Shown here one piece after another: positions 33,351 to 40,242 of a DNA stretch of 48,959 nt (position 1 is its first letter; each line of letters opens with the position of its first letter). The notes under the pieces are model-generated. The model ran no database searches. It was not told where the DNA came from and saw only the letters and a program-made list of their open reading frames with translations. The DNA is from Oscillospiraceae bacterium (lineage in GTDB: Bacteria > Bacillota > Clostridia > Oscillospirales > Acutalibacteraceae): positions 1 to 48,959 of the forward strand of contig JAITDE010000084.1 of NCBI GenBank assembly GCA_031282735.1, written 5' to 3'. Made by a program: the position numbers and the translations under genes.

Positions 33351-33398
33351 AAAAACAAGAGGTATTTTGCGGCGTCGCCGTGAATGCGTCTTGTTTTT
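33351..33398 (+). terminator. Terminator or attenuator before the baseplate-like gene
   Basis: AAAAACAAGA (33351-33360) pairs perfectly with TCTTGTTTTT (33389-33398), enclosing the small perfect palindrome CGGCGTCGCCG (33370-33380). The right arm itself ends in a T-run. It lies 27 bases before the next start, so it could gate expression of the downstream genes. Confidence 0.6.
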
Positions 33399-33424
33399 CA
33401 TTCAGGAAGGAGTTTTTTTATAAT

Positions 33425-34486
33425 ATGAGAACAATCCAAGTGACTTTGGCGGACGACGAGAGCGTGCAGCTCGACCCCGAACGCGTTTATATGGGCGAAC
33501 ACTGTGCGGCGCGGCTGGCGATCACGTTGCCGGCAAGATTGTGCGCGGGCTTTGATTACTATAGCTTGTGCTTTGAGCTGATGGGGTGCGGCAACGCGAT
33601 CCCCACAGGGAACATCTATCCATTGGGGAATGCGGACGAAAATCCCATGGCGTATTTGGATGGAAACGTCATTTTTTGCACGTTGCCCGAACAACTGACC
33701 GCCTGCAGTTATTTGCGTTGCCAAGTGGATGCCTGCAAACAGGAAGACGGCACGTGCACCGTGCGCGAAAAATCCGCGCCGTTCATGTTGATTTTCGAGC
33801 ATTCCGTCACGGGCGAGGCGGCGCCGTTTTTCAGTTTTGCTTTGGGGCAGTTGCCCTCTTTGCAGGCGCAGTTGGATAAGATGCGCGAAACACTGCAAAT
33901 TGATGTGCTCAACTGGGATCAAATTACGGGCAGACCCGCGTTCACGCCAAGCGAAGACAGCATTACAGCCGGAAAACCGCTCTTTCTTGTGGAACCCGGC
34001 GCGAACGATCAAAGCGCGCAAGCGGCGACCACGCAATTTGTCGCGCAAAAAACCGCGCAAACACTCCAGCTAGCACAGCAAACCGCGCAGAACACCGCCC
34101 ACAGCGTAGCGTCCGCACTCATGCAGAGCCTAGAAGACGACGTGGACATCATCACGCGCGGCATGTCCGCAACCAATCATACAATCGAAACCAACGGCGG
34201 GAGCGTCGATGTTTTTGCGGGCGGACACAATCGAATCGAAATTGCCGACGGTGTGGAAAACGCGCAAATCGTCATCCGCGACGACATAGACGAAACAAAC
34301 AATTTCGCGGCGGCTTTCTCTTTCAGTGTGCGCATGGAATCGGAAACCGAAACACAAGTGGAGATCGTGAGCGCGGCGGAAAATGTCATTTACTTCCAGA
34401 CAGGTTTTTCGTTCGCGCCGAAGCAGATGCACGAAGTGCATGTCATGGACAGCATGGCGGCAACTGCCGTCTGGTCGTTAGAATAG
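33425..34486 (+). CDS. Phage baseplate/receptor-binding-like protein
   Basis: 353 residues. The N-terminal part (MRTIQVTLADDESVQLDPERVYMGEHCAARLAITLPARLC, then YSLCFELMGCGNAI) resembles the beta-sandwich start of phage upper-baseplate or neck-passage proteins that describe an 'input field'. A coiled-coil stretch follows (LPSLQAQLDKMRETLQI; FVAQKTAQTLQLAQQTAQNTAHSVASALMQSL), typical of trimeric fibre stalks, then a beta-rich C-terminal domain. Probably a cell-surface or glycan-binding fibre. ATG at 33425 with AGGAAGGAG upstream. No other tail gene lies beside it. The assignment is structural guesswork. Confidence 0.5.
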   Translation: MRTIQVTLADDESVQLDPERVYMGEHCAARLAITLPARLCAGFDYYSLCFELMGCGNAIPTGNIYPLGNADENPMAYLDGNVIFCTLPEQLTACSYLRCQVDACKQEDGTCTVREKSAPFMLIFEHSVTGEAAPFFSFALGQLPSLQAQLDKMRETLQIDVLNWDQITGRPAFTPSEDSITAGKPLFLVEPGANDQSAQAATTQFVAQKTAQTLQLAQQTAQNTAHSVASALMQSLEDDVDIITRGMSATNHTIETNGGSVDVFAGGHNRIEIADGVENAQIVIRDDIDETNNFAAAFSFSVRMESETETQVEIVSAAENVIYFQTGFSFAPKQMHEVHVMDSMAATAVWSLE

Positions 34487-34495
34487 GAGGTTCGC

Positions 34496-35164
34496 ATGCA
34501 CACACGCCGCAGTTTGCTCACACAGCCAAAAAAGAAATTGGAGCTTTACGACCCCGCGTGCGGGCTTTCGCCCTATGGAACGGGCGACTGGTGTAACCAT
34601 TCGGATGCCGCGCAATTCAACGAGACGGGCTTCAATTTTGAGGAAAAAAACGGAGCCCTCGCCTATCATGTCCGCTATCTCGGCGCGGAAGTCCGCAAAA
34701 CGCCGTATTTTTTGCCGGCGACGCTGTTCGCGCATGCCGCGCTGGAAATTGATCTTTTTATACTTATTTCAGGCTTCTCATCTGCAACCGACTCTTACGC
34801 AAACGCGCCGATCGGCTTCTTTCTTGCCGGTCAGCATACAACCGCTTATTGCGGAATCGGCAATAGACGCCAAGGCGCATATTGGGTGAATGGAAACGGA
34901 AGCACTCCCGCTTACGCATTTCTGTCGTCGCTGAACAACGCGCGTCACACATACCGTTTGGAACGTCATGGCGAACAGGCCGCGTTTTACATTGACGGCA
35001 TCGTCAAAAATGAGTGGACCGCATTGACGCCAAACAGTTCCATCGCAAGCGTCAACGGGCGGATCACCGACGAAATACCATTGAGCAGCGGCATTCTCTT
35101 CAGCGCGGACGCAAGTGAAACGATTGACGTCTGGATTTACAGCATGCGGTACGAACAATTGTGA
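34496..35164 (+). CDS. Lectin-like (LamG/concanavalin-type) protein
   Basis: 222 residues, mostly predicted beta: ETGFNFEEKNGALAYHVRYLG, ALEIDLFILISGFSS, TAYCGIGNRRQGAYWVNGNG, NARHTYRLERHGEQAAFYIDGIVKNEW and ETIDVWIYSMRYEQL. The HTYRLERHGEQAAFYIDGI motif (strand, turn, strand describing a property of an object 'with a viewing variable') is the typical core of concanavalin A-like/LamG folds in which 'Y.l...g....yidG' recurs. Likely binds glycans. No signal peptide, so export, if any, would be by lysis. AGGAGG site, nine bases after the previous stop. Confidence 0.5.
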   Translation: MHTRRSLLTQPKKKLELYDPACGLSPYGTGDWCNHSDAAQFNETGFNFEEKNGALAYHVRYLGAEVRKTPYFLPATLFAHAALEIDLFILISGFSSATDSYANAPIGFFLAGQHTTAYCGIGNRRQGAYWVNGNGSTPAYAFLSSLNNARHTYRLERHGEQAAFYIDGIVKNEWTALTPNSSIASVNGRITDEIPLSSGILFSADASETIDVWIYSMRYEQL

Positions 35165-35196
35165 CTCTGGACACTATGAAAGGAAAGGAAAAATCT

Positions 35197-35958
35197 ATGC
35201 CGGAAAAAACGGCGCTCGGTCTCACAAAACACGCAAAAGCTCTAATCGGTAGTCCTTATATGTGGGGAACATACGGCAAACTCGTCACACAGGATTTGAT
35301 CGATCGCAAAAAAGCGCAATACCCCACGCATTATTCCGCGCAATATTGCGAAACGCTCAAACATTTCATCGGCAAAAGCCGCGCCGTGGATTGCGTTGGA
35401 TTGATCAAAAGCTACATGATGATGGATACGCCCGAAACAACGCCCGTCTACAATGCGCAATACGACAAAAATGTGTCCGGCTTGAAAGCGGCTTGCGATC
35501 CCGTTGGGCGGATTGATACACTGCCGAACGAAGCGGGCGTGCTCCTGTTCATGGGTTCGCAGCACGCGGGTATTTCTCTTGGCGACGGTCGCGCGATTGA
35601 GGCAAAGGGCGGAAGCACTGTTCTCATCTCAAAAATCGAAGGCCGCGGATGGGATTGCTGGGGCAAACTCACGTGGATTCGGTACGGTACGGTCAAATCC
35701 GAAAGCCATACCGAAACAAAATCCGGAACGAAAGAAGCTGGAACGAAAGAAGGTCTTTTTGTGGCGGAGCAATCATTCAAAAACAACACGGGCAAGGTGT
35801 TGACGGTTTATGCCGACACCTCCATGAAAGTTCCCGTGGGGAGTATCCCCTCAGGCAACAGCTGCAACTCGCTCGGCATCGTGCTGGGCAAAACCCTACT
35901 CAAATACCGCATCACAGGAACACAGGAATACAAGGTCGGCTTTGTGCAAGCCAGTTAA
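35197..35958 (+). CDS. NlpC/P60-type endolysin with C-terminal SH3-like domain
   Basis: 253 residues. N-terminal half is an NlpC/P60 peptidase: the SPYMWGTYGK start, catalytic Cys in SRAVDCVGLIKSY, and His in GSQHAGISLGDGRAIEAKG. After a Thr/Glu/Lys/Ser-rich linker (KSESHTETKSGTKEAGTKEG) comes a short beta domain (NNTGKVLTVYADTSMKVPVGSIPSG ... YKVGFVQAS) like a bacterial SH3/cell-wall-binding module. The enzyme cleaves peptidoglycan stem peptides. No signal peptide, so release would need the holin encoded next. Starts at the ATG at 35197 (AAGGAAAGG site). Confidence 0.85.
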   Translation: MPEKTALGLTKHAKALIGSPYMWGTYGKLVTQDLIDRKKAQYPTHYSAQYCETLKHFIGKSRAVDCVGLIKSYMMMDTPETTPVYNAQYDKNVSGLKAACDPVGRIDTLPNEAGVLLFMGSQHAGISLGDGRAIEAKGGSTVLISKIEGRGWDCWGKLTWIRYGTVKSESHTETKSGTKEAGTKEGLFVAEQSFKNNTGKVLTVYADTSMKVPVGSIPSGNSCNSLGIVLGKTLLKYRITGTQEYKVGFVQAS

Positions 35959-35976
35959 AAAGAGAGGAGAAACAAC

Positions 35977-36390
35977 ATGAAAAACATCACAATCCCCGCG
36001 CTCTATCAAATGATTGTCAGCATTGCCGCGCTGCTTGCCTTTTTGGCGGCGGGTCTTCTCGCACTCTGGCGGAAGCGGCGCAAAAAAAACGGCGCGACTT
36101 CCGCCGAACTCGCGCGAATTCAAAACGCCGAAAATGTGCTGCGCTCGTTGCTCAACTGCTCCATGTTCGGTATTTTGACCAACGCGGAACGCAAATACGG
36201 CGGCGGCACGGGGGAACTCAAAAAATCCGTCGCACTCACCGAATTGCTGCAGCTTTTGCCCGATGAAATCGAAAGCACCTTCGACGCCGACACATTAAGC
36301 GCACTCATTGAGCAGGCATTGCAAAGCGCAAAAGAGGCATGGCAAGCGAATCCGGAACTGGTAAAAAGCAACTCGGAAGAGAAGCTGTAA
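35977..36390 (+). CDS. LLH-type phage holin
   Basis: 137 residues: one N-terminal transmembrane helix (ALYQMIVSIAALLAFLAAGLLALW) followed by a basic stop-transfer (RKRRKKN) and a soluble helical tail beginning TSAELARIQNAENVLRSLLNCSMFGILTNAERKYGGGTGELKKSVALTELLQLLPDEIES. The 'AE..yg.gtG..K...v...' segment is the hallmark of the LLH holin family (Lactobacillus LL-H type). Holins open the membrane so that signal-less endolysins reach the wall; the gene follows the NlpC/P60 endolysin by 18 bases with a GAGAGGAG site. Confidence 0.85.
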   Translation: MKNITIPALYQMIVSIAALLAFLAAGLLALWRKRRKKNGATSAELARIQNAENVLRSLLNCSMFGILTNAERKYGGGTGELKKSVALTELLQLLPDEIESTFDADTLSALIEQALQSAKEAWQANPELVKSNSEEKL

Positions 36391-36403
36391 CGTTTCAACG
36401 GAA

Positions 36404-36439
36404 AGAGGCTGTGGGGAATCCGGATTTTCCACAGTCTCT
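36404..36439 (+). terminator. Long hairpin at the end of the cassette
   Basis: AGAGGCTGTGG (36404-36414) pairs with CCACAGTCTCT (36429-36439) with one G-T, and the interior continues pairing through wobble pairs and an AATCCGGATT palindrome. There is no U-tract, so termination is uncertain; it may be a 3'-end stabiliser. Confidence 0.5.
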
Positions 36440-36500
36440 GGTTGAATATGTGACATAAATTCTCTTTTTGAACTTGCGCTAAAAAAGATTTGGTTAACTA

Positions 36501-36529
36501 TTGACAAACCGCGAATCTTTTGATACAAT
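36501..36529 (+). promoter_or_regulatory. Promoter of tRNA-Leu
   Basis: TTGACA (36501-36506), 17-base spacer, TACAAT (36524-36529), 10 bases before the tRNA. Confidence 0.85.
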
Positions 36530-36539
36530 ATCTATGCTC

Positions 36540-36623
<84 letters not shown>

Positions 36624-36630
36624 AACACAC

Positions 36631-36688
36631 AAAATCCGAATCAGTTTCCAATCTTTGCGATTGGAGAAAGGTTCGGGTTTTGTTTTTA
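36631..36688 (+). terminator. Terminator of tRNA-Leu
   Basis: Outer stem AAAATCCGAA (36631-36640) with TTCGGGTTTT (36672-36681) encloses an inner CCAATC/GATTGG hairpin; T-rich tail follows. Confidence 0.75.
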
Positions 36689-36929
36689 TTTTTGAGCAAA
36701 GAAAGGACGGCGTAAAATAGACATCCTCGAAAACCAAACGCGAGCTTCAAAAATACAAATGATTGCTTGCGTTGTTTTTATTGACGACAACTTGTGTTTT
36801 CAAGGTATGTTTTTTTTCGAGTGATATCGACGCTGTTTTTTAGGACGTTCAATCGGGCATTTTGTTACGCGGCAAGCTCAACGCGTTTAAATTTCCTGTA
36901 AATTTCCCGCCCGGAACGCGAAAAATAAC
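36689..36929. other. Gap between tRNA-Leu and recA
   Basis: About 240 bases with no ORF of note and no repeat; T-rich around 36780-36840. I see nothing supportable in it. Confidence 0.5.
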
Positions 36930-36976
36930 TTGCAATTTGCGGGAAACTGTTGTATAATTTGAAAGAACATTTGTGC
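36930..36976 (+). promoter_or_regulatory. recA promoter with probable LexA box
   Basis: TTGCAA (36930-36935), 17-base spacer, TATAAT (36953-36958). GAACATTTGTGC (36965-36976) differs by one base from the Gram-positive LexA box GAAC-N4-GTTC and would cover the transcription start, giving SOS control. Confidence 0.65.
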
Positions 36977-36992
36977 TATAAAGGAGATACGC

Positions 36993-38102
36993 ATGGCGGG
37001 AGATAAGCAGAAGGCACTTGACACGGCATTGGCCGCGATCGAAAAAGCATACGGCAAGGGCGCGGTTATGCGCTTGGGTCAAAACACGAGCATGCAGGTT
37101 GCGGCGATATCAACGGGTTCGATTGCCCTTGATGCCGCCACGGGTATCGGCGGTTTGCCGCGCGGACGCATTGTGGAGATTTACGGTCCGGAATCCTCGG
37201 GCAAAACGACACTTGCGCTCCATGCGGTTGCGCAGGCGCAGTTGGCGGGGGGCGAAGCGGCGTTTATTGATGCCGAACATGCGCTTGATCCCGTTTATGC
37301 CCGCAATTTGGGCGTGGATATCGACGCTCTGCTTGTCGCCCAGCCGGATAACGGCGAGCAGGCGTTGGAAATCGCCGAGGCATTGGTGCGTTCAAACGCG
37401 TTGGATATTGTGGTGGTGGATTCCGTCGCCGCGCTTGTGCCGCGTGCCGAAATTGAGGGCGAGATGGGCGACGGACATGTGGGCTTGCACGCGCGTCTTA
37501 TGTCGCAGGCTTTGCGCAAGTTGGCGGGCGCGATCGCGAAATCCAACGCAACACTGATTTTCATCAACCAGCTGCGCGAAAAAATCGGCGTGATGTACGG
37601 TAGCCCCGAGGTGACGACAGGTGGACGGGCGTTGAAATTTTATGCTTCCGTGCGCATGGACGTGCGTAAGGTGGAACAAATCAAGGGTTCGGGCGGGGAA
37701 TTCATCGGTTCGCGCACACGCGTGAAGGTGGTCAAAAACAAGGTTGCGCCGCCGTTCAAAGAGGCGGAATTCGATATTTTGTATGGTCACGGCATCTCGC
37801 GCGACGGCGAAATTTTGGATATCGCGGTCAAACTCAATATTGTGCAAAAAAGCGGCGCATGGTTTTCCTACGGCGAAACGCGTTTGGGGCAGGGACGTGA
37901 CAACGCCCGCGCCACGCTCATTGCAAACCCCGATATGCTTGCTGAAATCGAGACCAAAATGCGCACGGATATGGGCGCGGTCCAGACGGCGTCTTTCGGC
38001 GGGAAAGCTAAAAAAGGCAAAGCCTCGGCGGAGGTCAAATCCGCCCCTCCTGTGTCGTCGGCGACGGATGATATTATTGTGGACGACGATGAAGAAATTT
38101 GA
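36993..38102 (+). CDS. recA: Recombinase RecA
   Basis: 369 residues. Forms filaments on single-stranded DNA, drives strand exchange and triggers LexA cleavage. Conserved parts: [43 protein letters not shown] (Walker A), [12 protein letters not shown] (Walker B), the L1/L2 region [34 protein letters not shown]. The C-terminal tail is acidic ([11 protein letters not shown]), as usual. Ribosome site AAAGGAG. Its stop overlaps the possible TTG start of recX. Confidence 0.98.
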   Translation: MAGDKQKALDTALAAIEKAYGKGAVMRLGQNTSMQVAAISTGSIALDAATGIGGLPRGRIVEIYGPESSGKTTLALHAVAQAQLAGGEAAFIDAEHALDPVYARNLGVDIDALLVAQPDNGEQALEIAEALVRSNALDIVVVDSVAALVPRAEIEGEMGDGHVGLHARLMSQALRKLAGAIAKSNATLIFINQLREKIGVMYGSPEVTTGGRALKFYASVRMDVRKVEQIKGSGGEFIGSRTRVKVVKNKVAPPFKEAEFDILYGHGISRDGEILDIAVKLNIVQKSGAWFSYGETRLGQGRDNARATLIANPDMLAEIETKMRTDMGAVQTASFGGKAKKGKASAEVKSAPPVSSATDDIIVDDDEEI

Positions 38103-38116
38103 AAATTGGTGACAAG

Positions 38117-38599
38117 ATGAACGAAGAAAACAGCGATTATCAATGGGCGATGGATCGTGCGTTACGCATTTTAGAAAGACGCGATCACGCCGTCGAAGAG
38201 TTACGGCAAAAACTTGTGCATCCGCTGAACAAGCATTATCAAGTGGTTGCGGAGGATGTGGCGCAAGCAGTGATTGAACATTTGATCGCAATAGATTATC
38301 TGAACGACGATCGCTATGTGGAGCGGTTCGGGGATTTTCTTGCCCGCAAAAAATCATTGAGCCTGGTCGGACTGCGGCATGAATTGCGCCTGCGCGGCGT
38401 GGATAACGAAACAATCGAAAAAAATCTGCCCAGAATTGACGAGCGTGCGCAAGCGTTGCGCCTCCTGCGCCGCAACTACGCGAACAAATTGAACAACGAA
38501 AAAGGGGTGCGCGCGGCGTGGCGATCGCTTTCGCGGCGCGGCTATCCGAGCGATGTGATACGCGATGTGATACAACAGTGTTGCGAAGAAGCGGAATAA
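38117..38599 (+). CDS. recX: Regulatory protein RecX
   Basis: 160 residues. The RecX pattern is clear: WAMDRALRILERRDHAVEELRQKL, VIEHLIAIDYLNDDRYVERFGDFLARKKSLSLVGLRHELRLRGV and a final RAAWRSLSRRGYPSDVIRDVI. RecX modulates RecA filaments. I use the ATG at 38117 (GGTGA upstream); a TTG at 38099 overlapping the recA stop is an alternative. Adjacent to recA, the usual order. Confidence 0.92.
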   Translation: MNEENSDYQWAMDRALRILERRDHAVEELRQKLVHPLNKHYQVVAEDVAQAVIEHLIAIDYLNDDRYVERFGDFLARKKSLSLVGLRHELRLRGVDNETIEKNLPRIDERAQALRLLRRNYANKLNNEKGVRAAWRSLSRRGYPSDVIRDVIQQCCEEAE

Positions 38600-38676
38600 A
38601 AGACTGGCAGATAAAGCCAAAAGGACGAAATACATAAAGGACAAAGAATCAAAAATGTTAGAATAGGGGTGATGGA

Positions 38677-40005
38677 GTGCCGCTCAAAATTGGAATGATC
38701 TCGCTTGGGTGCCCCAAAAATCAAGTGAACGCGGAGCGCATGTTGGCTTTGATCACAAACGCGGGCATGGAAATTGCGGACGATCTGGATGGCGCGGATG
38801 CCGTGATCGTGAACACGTGCGGTTTTATTGATGATGCCAAACGCGAGGCGATCGAAAGCATTTTGGAAGTGGTTGAACTGAAAAAACAGGGGCTGGTCGG
38901 CGCGGTGATTGCCGCAGGCTGCCTTGCGGAACGCTATCGCGGCGAGATGATGGAGGAAATCCCTGAACTGGATGCCGTGCTGGGGCTTGGCGCAAACGAG
39001 GCGATTGTGGACCACATCAAAACGGTTTGTGCGGGCGATCGCGCGGTGGCATTCCCCGATTTGGGCTGTTTGCCGCTCTCAGGCGAACGGTTGCGCACGA
39101 CTCCCGCACATTGGGCATACCTGCAAATTGCGGATGGCTGTTCCAACCACTGTACTTATTGTAAAATCCCGTCCATCCGCGGCAGATACCGCAGCCGCCC
39201 CATGGATGATATCATCACGGAAGCCAAGCAGCTCGCCGCAGACGGCGTGAAAGAGTTGATCCTGATCGCACAGGATACGACGCGTTACGGCGGCGATCTT
39301 CCCGAAAAAACAACGTTGGCGGAACTCCTCAGACACTTGTGCGGAATTGACGGCATTCTCTGGATACGCTTGCTTTACGCCTATCCCGATGCCGTGACGG
39401 ACGAACTGATTGACGTGATTGCCGCACAACCCAAAATCGTCAAATACATTGATCTGCCGCTCCAGCATGCCGACGACGCGATACTTTCCGCCATGGGAAG
39501 ACGCGGCACACAGGCGGAGTTGCGCACACTGATTGCCAAGTTGCGCGAAAGAGTGCGGGGGATCGCCATCCGTACAACTTTTATCACAGGATTCCCAGGC
39601 GAAGACGAGGAATCGTTTGCACAATTGGCGGCGTTTGTGCGCGACATGCGGTTTGAAAAACTGGGTGTTTTCGCGTTTTCGCCGCAGGACGGCACACCCG
39701 CATATGCGCTTGAACCGCAAGTTCCTGCGCAGACAGCCGCCGCACGCGCCGAAAATTTGATGCAACTGCAAAACCGCATTGTTTTGGAACAAACTCGCGC
39801 GCGTATTGGGCAAACGTTTGCCGTTGTGGTGGAGAACTACGACAATTACACCGATTCCTACCAAGGGCGGTGCATGTTCGACGCGCCTGATATCGACAAC
39901 GTTATTTATTTGACGAGCGCCGCGCCGTTGGATGACGGTGATTTTGTGAATGCCGTGGTGTTAGGGGAACGCGACGGCGATTTGCTGGGGCGCGTTTGCG
40001 AATGA
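38677..40005 (+). CDS. rimO: Ribosomal protein S12 methylthiotransferase RimO
   Basis: 442-residue radical SAM enzyme that adds a methylthio group to Asp of S12. UPF0004 domain with cluster Cys in ISLGCPKNQVNAERM, VNTCGFIDDAK and AAGCLAERY; radical SAM CSNHCTYCKIPSIRGRYRSRP (CxxxCxxC); C-terminal TRAM region. The KNQVNAE and GCSNHCTYC(K/A)IP signatures separate RimO from MiaB. GTG start with a GGGGTGATGGA site. It is followed by a small-RNA candidate. Confidence 0.96.
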   Translation: MPLKIGMISLGCPKNQVNAERMLALITNAGMEIADDLDGADAVIVNTCGFIDDAKREAIESILEVVELKKQGLVGAVIAAGCLAERYRGEMMEEIPELDAVLGLGANEAIVDHIKTVCAGDRAVAFPDLGCLPLSGERLRTTPAHWAYLQIADGCSNHCTYCKIPSIRGRYRSRPMDDIITEAKQLAADGVKELILIAQDTTRYGGDLPEKTTLAELLRHLCGIDGILWIRLLYAYPDAVTDELIDVIAAQPKIVKYIDLPLQHADDAILSAMGRRGTQAELRTLIAKLRERVRGIAIRTTFITGFPGEDEESFAQLAAFVRDMRFEKLGVFAFSPQDGTPAYALEPQVPAQTAAARAENLMQLQNRIVLEQTRARIGQTFAVVVENYDNYTDSYQGRCMFDAPDIDNVIYLTSAAPLDDGDFVNAVVLGERDGDLLGRVCE

Positions 40006-40047
40006 TGTGGACAATCTGAAAATTTGTCGTTTTCTCGCAAGTTTGTA

Positions 40048-40076
40048 TTGACACGCCCGCAAAATTGTGTTATACT
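40048..40076 (+). promoter_or_regulatory. Sigma-A promoter with no ORF downstream
   Basis: TTGACA (40048-40053), 17-base spacer, TATACT (40071-40076). Transcripts would run into a terminator 110 bases later. Confidence 0.8.
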
Positions 40077-40082
40077 ACGTAT

Positions 40083-40200
40083 AGCGACTCGCGGTTGAGT
40101 TGAACCGCCTTTCGCCTCATGGTTGCTTTCTCATTTTGCTTCATACAAACCCTTCAACCCACAAGATCGGCGCAATGCGCTGGTCTTGTGGGTTTTCTGA
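40083..40200 (+). ncRNA. Candidate small RNA (~115 nt)
   Basis: A consensus promoter ends at 40076 and a strong terminator spans 40156-40200: AACCCACAAGA (40156-40166) pairs with TCTTGTGGGTT (40184-40194) and encloses a GCGC-AAT-GCGC hairpin, then TTTT. Between them lies a 5' hairpin GCGGTT/AACCGC (40091-40108) and a pyrimidine-rich single-stranded stretch (40109-40155). No ORF with a ribosome site fits. I do not recognise it as 6S, SRP, tmRNA, RNase P or a known riboswitch. Confidence 0.55.
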
Positions 40201-40242
40201 CTTGTTTTTTGAATGGATCCCATTATCATTATCCCTTGCCGT

